This document shows, piece by piece, positions 1 to 8,338 of a stretch of 64,000 nucleotides of DNA. Source of the stretch: an uncultured Bacteroidales bacterium. GTDB lineage: Bacteria > Bacteroidota > Bacteroidia > Bacteroidales > F082. The stretch's first letter is position 1. Each line of letters starts with the position of its first letter. A model generated the notes under the pieces. That model searched no databases and had not been told where the DNA came from. It saw nothing but the letters and a program-made list of their open reading frames with translations. The stretch lies in the NCBI GenBank assembly GCA_900317055.1, contig ONFF01000001.1, positions 263,823 to 327,822 on the forward strand, in the 5' to 3' direction. The translations under genes were made by a program, and so were the position numbers.

Positions 1-2
1 TC

Positions 3-68
3 TGTGGGGAGCAAGGTGTACTGAAACTTCTCGAAGGATTAGGCTATGTTGTCGAAGGCGTTAAATAA
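3..68 (+). CDS. C-terminal end of an unidentified protein (partial)
   Basis: Only the last 21 codons of a reading frame that enters from the left edge are visible, ending GYVVEGVK and a TAA stop. It is followed after 36 nt by a clear promoter for the next gene, so it belongs to a separate upstream unit. Too little remains to name the protein; the other two forward frames look less protein-like. Confidence 0.4.
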   Translation, partial: CGEQGVLKLLEGLGYVVEGVK

Positions 69-104
69 AGGGAAAGAAAAAAATCGAAAAAACTCTCTTT
101 TTTC

Positions 105-134
105 TTGACAGTATCGAAAAAAGCCGTACTTTTG
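105..134 (+). promoter_or_regulatory. Bacteroidota-type promoter of the outer membrane barrel gene
   Basis: TTG at 105-107 and TACTTTTG at 127-134 are separated by 19 nt, an exact match to the Bacteroidota sigma-A consensus (TTG-N19-TAnnTTTG). Transcription would start near 141, leaving an untranslated leader of about 135 nt before the ATG at 276. Confidence 0.8.
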
Positions 135-275
135 CAGTGTCTTAATAAACTAATACACTAAAACAAAATCGATACACAAAACAATCAATTATTTCATTCA
201 GAAGGCAATAATACGGTTTCACCTTCGTTAAACATTCAATTAAACAGGAGTTTTTCACTTTCTACATTTACAATT

Positions 276-2723
276 ATGAATAAGCGTGTTTTTATCCTAT
301 TCGCACTCATTGGGTGCTTCATCATGCCAGCTTTGGCACAGAATAAAGTGACTGGCACCATCGTCGAGGAAGCCAACGGCAAGGTCATTCCCTTCGTTAA
401 TGTGGGTCTATTCCGTCAGGCCGACAGCGTCTTCGTGAGCGGTGCGGCCTCCGACGACAAAGGCCGTTTTGAGTTGTTAGCGCCCAACGGCGACTACCGT
501 CTGGCGGTATCGGCCATTGGTTTCCAGACCTACGAGCAGATGCTCACCGTGAAGGGCAACCAAGACCTCGGTAAGTTGAAACTCTCGGAAGGTTCCACTA
601 AACTTGGCGAGGTGGTTGTCGCCGAAAAGCGTCCTTTGTTCGCTGTGGAAGGGGAGAAGACCATGTATAATACTGCGGAAGATCCGAGTATCCAGACGGG
701 TACCTTGTCCGATGCCTTGCAGAACGCCCCCGGTGTGAGTGTTGACGTGGAGGGCAACATCACCTTGCGAGGAACCTCTAGCGTTGAGGTGTGGATCAAC
801 GACAAGCCTTCGCACATGACTGCCGAGAACCTCAAGACCTACATCCAGACCATGCCGGCCAACAGCGTCGACCATGTGGAGGTCATCACCAACCCTTCGG
901 CACGCTATGGCTCCAAGGCTGATGGCATCATCAACATTGTGACCAACGCCAAGATCCAGAAAAACGAGTTCTTCAGCTTCGGCGTGAATGCTTCGACAAG
1001 CCCATATATCGGCCCATGGGCTTCATATGTGTGGTCGAACGACAAACTGACGGTCAACGCCTACATCAATGGTGGCTATTCCAATTGGAAAGGCTACAAC
1101 AATGTTGAACAATCACTTTTCAACAACGACGGTGTCTTGGCCAACCATGAGACCGATTCGGCGTATTACACCAGCAAGGGCTATGATGTGGGCGGTTTCT
1201 TTAGCCTTGATTATGAAATTGATACGGCGAACAGCCTCAACTTTTGGTTAAGTGGTTGGCCGAGTTTTGGTGGCAACACCAATTACACTGCAACAGCTCG
1301 TAAAGAGTACCTGCCCAATCCGCTGAATACCGTTTTTAAAGAGAGCACCGACTCCTATGACCGAGACTTTTTCGGCAATGGTGGCTTGTATTATCAGCAC
1401 AAGTTCGACAACAAGGGACACAATCTGTCTGTTAGCATTAACGGCATGGGCTGGGGCGGCGCTAATGGCGGTGAAGTGAAGAGACAGTTTACTTCTCCTA
1501 TGGATTACACCCTCATGTATCGACAGGAAAACAGCTATAAATCCATGGGTGCGGAGGGTGAAATCGTCTACAACCGACCTTATTCCGAGAATGGCGAGAT
1601 CTCAGTGGGTTACACCGTGGGTTATGATCCAGAGAAGCAGTATCTTAAGACAGACTCGATCGTTGACGGCGAATGGGTGAACGATGTCTACCGTTCCTAC
1701 AAGGCCAACTTCACCAACCTGAACAACGAGGCCTTCATTACCTTGCAGCACAAGTTCGGTGGCTTTACCGTGAAGCCGGGCATCCGTTTCGTCAGCGAGC
1801 TGGTCAGCGGAGAATATCCCTACACCTTCCCTGGCGACACCACCGATTATAATTTCAGGAAGCATTTCCCCAGCCTCAGGCCTTCGCTGCATTTGTCTTA
1901 CAGTACCAAATCGATGCACAACTTCAAGTTGAGCTACACGCGCCGCATTGCAGCTCCACAGGCGGAACAGTTGAGTGCCTTCCCGCTGTACCATGTCGAC
2001 AGCTACAGCACAGGCAACCCCGACCTTGAGCGTATCTATACCAATTCGTTTGAAGCGGGTTGGACCAAGTACTGGAACAACTTCGGCTCGGTGGGCTTGT
2101 CGGCCTACTATCGCGGCAAGACTAACGAGGTCAATCAGATAAAACTATCAGAATACCATTGGCTCTACGACCGTGTGGTACCCTATTCCTATCCTGTCAA
2201 TGTGGGAAAGAGCCATACCACTGGCTTTGAGTACAATATGATGTACCGTCCGAACGGTTTCTTCAACTTGCGTTTCTATGCCAACCTTTACGATTCCTAT
2301 ATCTACACGGAATACAACGAGAAGCCATACGAGTTTGAGAAGTGGTCGTACAGCTTCCGCCTGAACATGTGGGCTAAACTTTTGAACAAACTGGAAGTGA
2401 CGGCATCGGGCTATTACAGCTCGCCGACGCAGTCCCTGTTCAGCGAGCGTAAAGGCTGGTTCGGCGTCAATGCGGGTCTGCGTGCCGACTTCTTCGACCG
2501 CAAGATGTCGGTGTATGTCAACGCGAACGACATCTTTAACACGAACCAATTTGGGCAAACGAATAGCAGCCCGTATGTGCAGTCGAACTCCACCTACAAA
2601 TACAACACCCGCAGTGTCGCGGTCGGTGTGACCTTCCGCTTCGGCAAGATGGAGTTGGAGCAGATGGCTCGCCAAGGTGAGGGAGAGTCCGGCAGCGCTC
2701 CTCAAGGCATGGGTGGAATGTAA
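276..2723 (+). CDS. TonB-dependent-receptor-like outer membrane beta-barrel protein
   Basis: An 815-residue outer membrane protein. Residues 1-21 are a signal peptide ending ALAQ. Residues about 25-105 form a carboxypeptidase-regulatory-like fold (TGTIVEEANGKVIPFVNV), followed by a plug domain at about 110-225 (LSDALQNAPGVSV, then NPSARYGSKADGIINIVTN) and a C-terminal barrel rich in alternating aromatic strands (family OMP_b-brl_3). The C-terminus ends in a G/M-rich tail after the last strand. It has its own promoter and terminator, so it is monocistronic. No SusD-like partner lies next to it, so a glycan-uptake role is not supported; the substrate is unknown. The family call is secure, the function is not. 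Confidence 0.85.
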   Translation: MNKRVFILFALIGCFIMPALAQNKVTGTIVEEANGKVIPFVNVGLFRQADSVFVSGAASDDKGRFELLAPNGDYRLAVSAIGFQTYEQMLTVKGNQDLGKLKLSEGSTKLGEVVVAEKRPLFAVEGEKTMYNTAEDPSIQTGTLSDALQNAPGVSVDVEGNITLRGTSSVEVWINDKPSHMTAENLKTYIQTMPANSVDHVEVITNPSARYGSKADGIINIVTNAKIQKNEFFSFGVNASTSPYIGPWASYVWSNDKLTVNAYINGGYSNWKGYNNVEQSLFNNDGVLANHETDSAYYTSKGYDVGGFFSLDYEIDTANSLNFWLSGWPSFGGNTNYTATARKEYLPNPLNTVFKESTDSYDRDFFGNGGLYYQHKFDNKGHNLSVSINGMGWGGANGGEVKRQFTSPMDYTLMYRQENSYKSMGAEGEIVYNRPYSENGEISVGYTVGYDPEKQYLKTDSIVDGEWVNDVYRSYKANFTNLNNEAFITLQHKFGGFTVKPGIRFVSELVSGEYPYTFPGDTTDYNFRKHFPSLRPSLHLSYSTKSMHNFKLSYTRRIAAPQAEQLSAFPLYHVDSYSTGNPDLERIYTNSFEAGWTKYWNNFGSVGLSAYYRGKTNEVNQIKLSEYHWLYDRVVPYSYPVNVGKSHTTGFEYNMMYRPNGFFNLRFYANLYDSYIYTEYNEKPYEFEKWSYSFRLNMWAKLLNKLEVTASGYYSSPTQSLFSERKGWFGVNAGLRADFFDRKMSVYVNANDIFNTNQFGQTNSSPYVQSNSTYKYNTRSVAVGVTFRFGKMELEQMARQGEGESGSAPQGMGGM

Positions 2724-2745
2724 AATTTAGCCCTTAATTCACCCC

Positions 2746-2774
2746 AGAGACGCGAATTTTTCGCGTCTCTTTTT
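2746..2774 (+). terminator. Intrinsic terminator after the outer membrane barrel gene
   Basis: A perfect 10-bp stem, AGAGACGCGA (2746-2755) with TCGCGTCTCT (2761-2770), has a 5-nt loop and runs into a T tract. It lies 22 nt after the TAA of the barrel gene. Confidence 0.85.
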
Positions 2775-2888
2775 GTTTCATTTTGGCATTTTCGCCACAA
2801 AAAAGCCCAAATTTCGCCACAAATGGCCGATTTTCGCCACTTTTTGCCCGTATTCGGCACATTTTCCACACGGCATGACACGATGCTG

Positions 2889-2896
2889 TACTTTTG
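2889..2896 (+). promoter_or_regulatory. -7 promoter element of the fab operon
   Basis: TACTTTTG fits the TAnnTTTG -7 box and lies about 53 nt before the fabH ATG. There is no clean TTG at the expected -33 position (around 2867), so the promoter looks weaker or needs an activator. Confidence 0.5.
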
Positions 2897-2949
2897 CAGC
2901 GTTTTTAATCGAAACCGAAAACGACTTTTTAATTTTAATCGAAAACGAA

Positions 2950-3903
2950 ATGAAAATTATTGGAACAGGAAGCGCAGTGCCATCGCTCACGGTGACCAAC
3001 GACGACTTGGCCACTTTTTTGGACACTAACGATGCTTGGATCTCGTCTCGTACAGGAATCCAAGCCCGTCACCTTTTATCTACTGAATCTTTATATGACT
3101 TGGCCGTTGACGCCGCCGACAAGGCTATCCAAGCCTCGGGACTTCGTAACGACCAGATAGATTTCCTTTTGGTCTCGAATGTGGCAAACCAACATGTCAC
3201 TCCTGGATTGAGTTGTATCATTCAAAAGCGTATTGGCGTCACTTGTGCGGGTCTCGATATCAATGTGGCTTGCGCCGGCTTTGTCAACGCCTTGATGCTT
3301 GCCGATAGTATGATTAAAGCGGGTCACGCCAAGAATATATTAATAGTGTGTGCCGAGGAGCCCACCAAATACTGCAATTGGAACGAAAGAGACTGCAGCG
3401 TCCTCTTCGGTGATGGTGCAGGCGCAGTAGTGTTGACTGAAGGCACTGCCTTTAAGGATGTGAAACTCACCATGATTTCTGACCGTGATGTGCTGTACTA
3501 CGAACGCGGCATGGAAACCACGCCTTTTGAGAAGCATTATACCAAAGGCCAACCTCTGGTAATGAAAGGTAAGGAATTGTTCAAAACTGCCGTCACTGAA
3601 TCCGCCAAGGATATCCAAAATGTGCTTGACTATAATCACCTGACCCACGAGGACATCACTTGGTTTATGCTGCATCAGGCCAACAAGCGCATCATCGAAG
3701 GCATCCGCCACATTATAGGTGGTCCCGAGGAGAAATATCCCACCATCATTGAGAAATACGGAAACACTTCTTCGGCTAGCATCCCGATCATGCTTGACGA
3801 AATGCTCAGGGCGGGCAAAATCAAAGAAGGTGACAAGATCATCATGAGCGCCTTCGGCGCTGGTTTCGTGTCAGCTGCCTGCCTTTGGGAATGGGAGTTT
3901 TAA
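2950..3903 (+). CDS. fabH: Beta-ketoacyl-ACP synthase III
   Basis: 317 residues, the usual FabH length. It starts fatty acid synthesis by condensing an acyl-CoA primer with malonyl-ACP in the cytoplasm. The catalytic triad is visible: Cys108 in VACAGF, His242 in MLHQANKRI and Asn272 in YGNTSSAS. The ATG at 2950 is chosen because MKIIGTGSAVP is the normal family start; a longer in-frame reading from a TTG at 2773 would cross the promoter. First gene of fabH-fabF-fabZ-acpP-fabG. KASIII enzymes of secondary polyene pathways look similar, so a role outside bulk lipid synthesis cannot be excluded. Confidence 0.9.
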   Translation: MKIIGTGSAVPSLTVTNDDLATFLDTNDAWISSRTGIQARHLLSTESLYDLAVDAADKAIQASGLRNDQIDFLLVSNVANQHVTPGLSCIIQKRIGVTCAGLDINVACAGFVNALMLADSMIKAGHAKNILIVCAEEPTKYCNWNERDCSVLFGDGAGAVVLTEGTAFKDVKLTMISDRDVLYYERGMETTPFEKHYTKGQPLVMKGKELFKTAVTESAKDIQNVLDYNHLTHEDITWFMLHQANKRIIEGIRHIIGGPEEKYPTIIEKYGNTSSASIPIMLDEMLRAGKIKEGDKIIMSAFGAGFVSAACLWEWEF

Positions 3904-3905
3904 TT

Positions 3906-4008
3906 GAATGTGGAATGATGAATGTGGAATGATGAATGATGGTTTTTGCCCCATTCAGCATTAGCTTCGCTGAATCTGCGATTTCAGCATTCCGAATTCA
4001 GCATTAAG
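3906..4008. repeat. Heptad-periodic array A (two opposed halves)
   Basis: Between fabH and fabF. The left half is five heptamers, alternating GAATGTG and GAATGAT (3906-3940). After a 12-nt spacer the right half (3953-4008) is eight degenerate heptamers of the ATTCAGC/AATTCAG/CATTAAG type, roughly complementary to the left half. The period is 7 nt throughout. It has no coding potential and could fold as one long imperfect hairpin in the operon mRNA. Confidence 0.75.
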
Positions 4009-4043
4009 AAGTTGTTTACCAAAGAAGAAAAATTTACAATTAT

Positions 4044-5285
4044 ATGAATACTGATAATAGAAGAGTAGTTATAACAGGTATGGGTGCCGTTTCGCCGATT
4101 GGCAACGACCTGCCGACTATATGGGATAACCTGATGAAAGGCTATTGCGGCATCGACTTCATCAAATCATTTGATGCCACTGACCTTCCTGTGAAGATCG
4201 CCGCCGAGTTGAAGGATTTCAACCCTGAAGCTTGTGGCGTTGATAAGGGTTTTGTCAAGCGCAACGACCGTTTTGCAGTCTATACCCTGGCTGCAGCCTA
4301 TCAAGCCATGAAGGACAACGAGGACATGCAGATGAGTCCCGACCGCTTGGGCGTGTATGTCGGTTCCGGTATTGGTGGCTTCGACACCATTATGAAAGGC
4401 GTCAAGACCTATTATGAAGAAGGTGCGCGTTGGATTTCACCTTTGATGATCCCGACCATGATTGGAAACCAAGCCTCTGGTAGTGTGGCTATCCGCTACA
4501 ACGCCCAAGGACCTTGCGTCCCCATTGTGACGGCTTGCGCCACGGGAACCCACAGCATCGGTGAGGCCTATCGTGCCATTAAGCATGGCTATGCCGATGC
4601 CATCATCGCTGGCGGTTCTGAAGCTGGTATCAACCCCGTCTCCATTGGTGGTTTTGCCAACTGCAAGGCTTTGACGAAGTCGGAAGACCCCAAGTATGCC
4701 TCCCTGCCGTTCAACAAGAACCGCGCTGGTTTCGTCATCGCCGAAGGTTCGGGTATTGTGTTGCTTGAGGAATACGAACATGCCAAGCAGCGTGGCGCGA
4801 AGATTTATGCCGAACTTTGTGGTTATGGCAACTCATGCGATGCCTATCACAGCACGGCTCCGCGTCCTGATGGCACTACGCAAAGTTTGGCCATCAAGCA
4901 AGCCCTTGAAGAAGCTCAATTCAAGGCTGGCGAGAGCATTTACATCAACGCCCACGGTACAGGTACGCCGATGAACGACAGCGGTGAGACCCGCGCCATC
5001 AAAATTGCTATGGGCGAGGAAGAAGCCCACAAGGCCCACATCAGCTCGACCAAGTCGGAGATGGGTCACGCCCTTGGTGCAGCTGGCGCTATCGAGCTCA
5101 TCATCAGTGTAATGGCTTTGAATAACAATACCGTGCCTCCGACCATCGGTCTGGATGAACCCGACCCCGAGTGCGACCTTGACTACACACCCAATAATCC
5201 GCTCAAGGTGGATTTGGACATTGCCATCTCCAACTCTTTGGGCTTCGGTGGACACAATGCCTGCTTGGCTATTCGTAAAATATAA
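4044..5285 (+). CDS. fabF: Beta-ketoacyl-ACP synthase II
   Basis: 413 residues, canonical FabF length. It elongates acyl-ACP by decarboxylative condensation with malonyl-ACP. The Cys-His-His active site is complete: Cys165 in TACATGTHS, His304 in NAHGTGTP and His342 in KSEMGHALGAAG, within two positions of the E. coli enzyme numbering. The C-terminal SNSLGFGGHNA motif is also present. It lies 140 nt after fabH, separated by a heptad array, and 111 nt before fabZ, separated by a hairpin repeat. It is the chain-length factor-independent type, so a normal elongating KAS II rather than an inactive partner. Confidence 0.93.
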   Translation: MNTDNRRVVITGMGAVSPIGNDLPTIWDNLMKGYCGIDFIKSFDATDLPVKIAAELKDFNPEACGVDKGFVKRNDRFAVYTLAAAYQAMKDNEDMQMSPDRLGVYVGSGIGGFDTIMKGVKTYYEEGARWISPLMIPTMIGNQASGSVAIRYNAQGPCVPIVTACATGTHSIGEAYRAIKHGYADAIIAGGSEAGINPVSIGGFANCKALTKSEDPKYASLPFNKNRAGFVIAEGSGIVLLEEYEHAKQRGAKIYAELCGYGNSCDAYHSTAPRPDGTTQSLAIKQALEEAQFKAGESIYINAHGTGTPMNDSGETRAIKIAMGEEEAHKAHISSTKSEMGHALGAAGAIELIISVMALNNNTVPPTIGLDEPDPECDLDYTPNNPLKVDLDIAISNSLGFGGHNACLAIRKI

Positions 5286-5289
5286 TTGC

Positions 5290-5353
5290 TTGTAGGGCTG
5301 TCACATCGTGGCAGCCGAACCACATCGGCTGCCGTGGTACGACAGCCCTACAA
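5290..5353. repeat. Hairpin repeat R1, copy 1
   Basis: Imperfect palindrome with outer arms GTAGGGCTGTC and GACAGCCCTAC (11 bp, perfect), a conserved asymmetric internal loop, inner arms GCAGCCG and CGGCTGC, and the apical loop AACCACAT. It starts 5 nt after the fabF stop. Further copies at 28624-28695 and 44395-44469 share the arms but not the apical loop. Confidence 0.85.
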
Positions 5354-5396
5354 ACCAACAATTAAACGATTCAACAATCAACGATTAAACAACAAT

Positions 5397-5828
5397 ATGA
5401 ACAGAGACGAAATCAAACAGTATCTCCCGCACCGCGAGCCTATGCTTTTGGTCGACGAGATGAACCTCGACGAGAATCATGTGTGTCATTCCAAGTACCA
5501 TGTGACGGGCGAGGAGTTCTTCCTGCAAGGCCATTTCCCTGGCGAACCTGTCGTGCCTGGCGTTATCCTTTGCGAAATCATGGCCCAGTCGTGCGCCCTG
5601 CTGATGAAGGACGACCTCATTGGCAAACTGACCTTCTACACGGGCATCGACAAGGTGCGCTTCAAGAACAGCGTCAAGCCGGGCGACACCGCCGAGGTGG
5701 AAGCCACATTGACCTATCATCGTGCCAACATCTACATCTGCTCCGCAGTGCTCAGCGTGGGCGGAAAGATGTGCGTGAAGGGCGAGCTTTCTTTTGCCCT
5801 ACTTCCCGACACTCGCAACAAACAATGA
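5397..5828 (+). CDS. fabZ: 3-hydroxyacyl-ACP dehydratase, FabZ type
   Basis: 143 residues, hot-dog fold dehydratase removing water from 3-hydroxyacyl-ACP. His46 in the GHFPGEPVVPGVI motif and Glu60 (LCEIMAQ) are the expected catalytic pair. The ATG at 5397 gives MNRDEIKQYLPHREP, the standard FabZ start; earlier in-frame codons run through the hairpin repeat and are not used. It is followed after a 35-nt AT-rich heptad array by acpP. No FabA-like isomerase features are evident. Confidence 0.9.
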   Translation: MNRDEIKQYLPHREPMLLVDEMNLDENHVCHSKYHVTGEEFFLQGHFPGEPVVPGVILCEIMAQSCALLMKDDLIGKLTFYTGIDKVRFKNSVKPGDTAEVEATLTYHRANIYICSAVLSVGGKMCVKGELSFALLPDTRNKQ

Positions 5829-5861
5829 ATCTTGAATTTTGAATTTTAAATCTTAAATTTG
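5827..5861. repeat. Heptad-periodic array B
   Basis: Five heptamers, GAATCTT-GAATTTT-GAATTTT-AAATCTT-AAATTTG, fill the fabZ-acpP spacer. The first overlaps the fabZ TGA and the array ends 2 nt before the acpP ATG, so it also forms the translation initiation region of acpP. Confidence 0.7.
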
Positions 5862-5863
5862 AG

Positions 5864-6109
5864 ATGGCAACGATTCAAGACAAGGCGCGGGCATTTATCG
5901 CTACCAAGCTGAACGTCAGCGAGAGAGAAGTCACGCCAGAGAAGCATCTTTTTAACGACTTGGGCGCTGATTCGTTGGATGTCGTGGAGCTTCTCATGAT
6001 TTTGGAGAGCGAATTCAATGTGAAATTCTCCGAGGACGATACGGCCAATGTCAAGACCGTCGGCGACTTGTATGCAATGATTGAGAAATACATTCAGAAA
6101 ACTAAATAA
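5864..6109 (+). CDS. acpP: Acyl carrier protein
   Basis: 81 residues, acidic, the usual ACP size. It carries growing acyl chains on a 4'-phosphopantetheine arm attached to Ser37 in the LGADSLDVVELLM motif. Placed between the dehydratase and the reductase genes, it is likely the carrier used by this set of enzymes. Nothing in the sequence distinguishes a housekeeping ACP from a dedicated pathway carrier. No phosphopantetheinyl transferase gene is nearby. Confidence 0.93.
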   Translation: MATIQDKARAFIATKLNVSEREVTPEKHLFNDLGADSLDVVELLMILESEFNVKFSEDDTANVKTVGDLYAMIEKYIQKTK

Positions 6110-6118
6110 CAGAAGATC

Positions 6119-6865
6119 ATGGGATTATTAGACAATAAAGTGGCTCTGATTACTGGAGCTGGTCGTGGCATCGGCAAGGCCATTGCTTTGCGTTTTGCCC
6201 AGGAAGGCTGCAACATTGCCTTCACCGATATCGCTTTGAACGATGTCGTCATGGAAACTGAAAAGGAGCTACAAGCTCTTGGCTTCAAGGCTAAGGCTTA
6301 TGCCTCAAATGCGGCCAATTTTGAGGAGACGCATCAGGTCGTTGACGAAATCGTTAAGGACTTCGGTCGCATTGACATCCTCGTCAACAATGCAGGTATC
6401 ACCAAGGACACCGCACTCAAACGCATGACCGAGGAACAATGGGATGCCGTTATCAATGTGAACCTCAAGTCGGTGTTCAACTTCACCAAGGCTGTGCAGC
6501 CTGTGATGTGGAAGCAAAACGGGGGTAGTGTCATCAATATGAGTTCGGTGGTGGGTGTCTCTGGCAATGCCAACCAGTGCAACTACAGTGCCTCGAAGGC
6601 CGGTATCATCGGCTTTACCAAGAGTGCAGCCAAGGAAATGGGTGTGCGCAACATCCGTCATAACGCCATCGCACCTGGTTTCATCATTACAGCCATGACC
6701 AATGCCCTGCCTGAGGATGTCCGCAAACAATGGGAAAGCCTGATTCCGCTACGTCGCGGTGGCACGCCCGAGGATGTAGCCAATGTGGCCCTCTTCCTTG
6801 CCTCCGATCTCAGCTCGTATGTCACAGGTCAGGTCATCCACTGCTGTGGTGGCATGAATTGCTAA
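6119..6865 (+). CDS. fabG: 3-oxoacyl-ACP reductase
   Basis: 248 residues, short-chain dehydrogenase/reductase using NADPH to reduce 3-oxoacyl-ACP. The cofactor motif TGAGRGIG is at 13-20, the NNAG motif near 90, and the catalytic Ser143, Tyr156 and Lys160 lie in NMSSVVG and YSASKAG. It starts 9 nt after acpP and is the last gene of the fab operon, followed by a terminator. The order fabH-fabF-fabZ-acpP-fabG supplies priming, elongation, dehydration and ketoreduction, but neither an enoyl reductase nor fabD is present here. Confidence 0.92.
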   Translation: MGLLDNKVALITGAGRGIGKAIALRFAQEGCNIAFTDIALNDVVMETEKELQALGFKAKAYASNAANFEETHQVVDEIVKDFGRIDILVNNAGITKDTALKRMTEEQWDAVINVNLKSVFNFTKAVQPVMWKQNGGSVINMSSVVGVSGNANQCNYSASKAGIIGFTKSAAKEMGVRNIRHNAIAPGFIITAMTNALPEDVRKQWESLIPLRRGGTPEDVANVALFLASDLSSYVTGQVIHCCGGMNC

Positions 6866-6897
6866 GAAAACGAATTATTGAAAACGATAGCAGAAAG

Positions 6898-6932
6898 GAA
6901 AGCCTCGCTGATTGGCGGGGCTTTCTTGTTTT
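6898..6932 (+). terminator. Intrinsic terminator of the fab operon
   Basis: GAAAGCCTCGC (6898-6908) pairs with GCGGGGCTTTC (6915-6925) with one G-U pair and a 6-nt loop, followed by TTGTTTT. It abuts the stop codon of the convergent LytTR gene and may serve both directions. Confidence 0.8.
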
Positions 6933-7818
6933 ATTTTTTGTTGAAGGCTTCCAAAACCTTAGCCGAGTAGGTCTTCGAAACAGGAATGGAATCCAATCCT
7001 TCGCGTTCAAAGTCGATGACAAAACCGTCGGCTTCGTTGTGCAAGACGCTCACTTTCTTGATGTTGACGATATAAGAGCGATGACAACGCATCAATGAGC
7101 TGGAATCCACGCAGTTGTCCTCGATGGTCTTCATCTTGCAGCGTAGCATGTAACTGGCAATGGCGCCGCTGCGTTGGTAAAATACATTGATATAATTGTC
7201 TTCCGCCTTGATGTAATAGAGGTTGTCGAGCTTGACGGACAGCTTCAGGTTGCCGTTGTTGTCCATCAGGTTGATGATTTCGGTGTGCTCAGGCATCACC
7301 TCATCGTCTGACTCTACCGTGTCGCTCTTCGTGAGCATAAGGCGTTGTTGCGTGTCTTTCAATAAGATAACTAAGTCGGTGACGGTGTAGGGAACACCTA
7401 AGGCCACCATAGAGACAAGGAAGCTCTTCGCCAGGATAAAGGCAAAGCTATGTCCCATGGCTTCAGTGATCTGGATCTGGAAATAGGAGAGTAGGGTGTA
7501 ATACACGGCAATCAGCACGATTTCAAGGAAAAGCCAGAGGATATAGAGCCAAAAAGGGAAATGTCGCATCTTCTTGACGAGCCATGTCATCAATGTTCGG
7601 CTGAGGGCTAAAAACAGGGTGCCAGTACCCACAAATGCCAAGGTGGTGAAGAAATAGTTTCCTTTTCCGACTTGAAACCAAGCAGTGGCGGAAAACGGAA
7701 CATAAGCCGTCAGAAAAACGAGAGCAAACAAAGTCGAGATGATGACGTTGATTGACTGGCTGACAGGTTCTGTCAGGCACTCAGGGGTTTGCGTTATCAG
7801 TCGTCTTGGGTATTTCAT
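6931..7818 (-). CDS. Membrane-anchored LytTR-family transcriptional regulator
   Basis: 295 residues. The N-terminal half has four predicted membrane segments (about 20-45, 55-75, 88-110 and 120-145). The C-terminal half is a LytTR DNA-binding domain (about 195-290) with LYYIKAEDNYINVFY and MRCHRSYIVNI. There is no receiver domain, so it is a one-component membrane regulator rather than a response regulator. The ATG at 7818 is preferred over an upstream TTG at 7851 because the latter lies inside the promoter. It converges on fabG; targets and signal are unknown. Confidence 0.85.
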   Translation of the reverse strand: MKYPRRLITQTPECLTEPVSQSINVIISTLFALVFLTAYVPFSATAWFQVGKGNYFFTTLAFVGTGTLFLALSRTLMTWLVKKMRHFPFWLYILWLFLEIVLIAVYYTLLSYFQIQITEAMGHSFAFILAKSFLVSMVALGVPYTVTDLVILLKDTQQRLMLTKSDTVESDDEVMPEHTEIINLMDNNGNLKLSVKLDNLYYIKAEDNYINVFYQRSGAIASYMLRCKMKTIEDNCVDSSSLMRCHRSYIVNIKKVSVLHNEADGFVIDFEREGLDSIPVSKTYSAKVLEAFNKK

Positions 7819-7840
7819 CGTTTGCTCAAAAAAAGTGCGG

Positions 7841-7870
7841 CAAAGATACAAAAACTTGTCAAATTGTCAA
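7841..7870 (-). promoter_or_regulatory. Promoter of the membrane LytTR regulator
   Basis: On the minus strand TTG (7870-7868) and TATCTTTG (7848-7841) are separated by exactly 19 nt. The start of transcription would fall about 16 nt before the ATG at 7818. The -33 box lies inside the last codons of recX. Confidence 0.75.
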
Positions 7871-8338
7871 ATCCTTCAGGACTTCCCAAATCAGATTGCC
7901 CTCGAAGCCTTTTTGCATAGCGTATGCGGCCAATTTGCGTTTTTTCTCGAAGTCAGATTCTGCTTTTATGGTCTTGGATTTGGCCTTTAGGATGTCAATG
8001 AGCCGTTGGCGGTAGACTTCATTGTCGGTTTGTCCTATAGCTTCATCGATGATATCTTTATCGATGCCTTTCTGTATGAGGTGGAAACGGATTTTGTTGA
8101 CACCCCAGCCGCTTTGGTTGATTTTGCCTCTGACAAAACTCTTGGCAAACCTTTCGTCGTTGACAAAACGGTTATCCAGCAGATAATCAAGGATTTTTGT
8201 CTTTTCCTCTTCGAGGATGTCGAAGGTCTTCAGCTTGTCTCTCACATCTTTTACACAGCGTTCCTGATAAGCGCAGTACTTGGCCATCTTGTCAAGAACT
8301 TGGTCGGGCGTGAGGGGCTTGGCAGGTTGTTTCGGCAT
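7859..8338 (-). CDS. recX: RecX family regulatory protein
   Basis: 159 residues, a normal RecX size. RecX binds and restrains RecA filaments. The three-helix RecX repeats are visible (CAYQERCVKDVRDKL; ILDYLLDNRFVNDERFAKSF; VNKIRFHLIQKGI). Start at the ATG at 8338, whose A is shared with the TGA of the upstream PTS-IIC-like gene (TGATG overlap), implying translational coupling; a longer reading frame extends into that gene but lacks family similarity. The partnership with a permease is unexpected, as no recA is nearby. Confidence 0.87.
   Translation of the reverse strand: MPKQPAKPLTPDQVLDKMAKYCAYQERCVKDVRDKLKTFDILEEEKTKILDYLLDNRFVNDERFAKSFVRGKINQSGWGVNKIRFHLIQKGIDKDIIDEAIGQTDNEVYRQRLIDILKAKSKTIKAESDFEKKRKLAAYAMQKGFEGNLIWEVLKDLTI

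Noticed and set aside
6730-7098. Forward open frame across the fabG end and LytTR gene
   Set aside because: Spans the terminator and is antisense to the LytTR domain; no motif.
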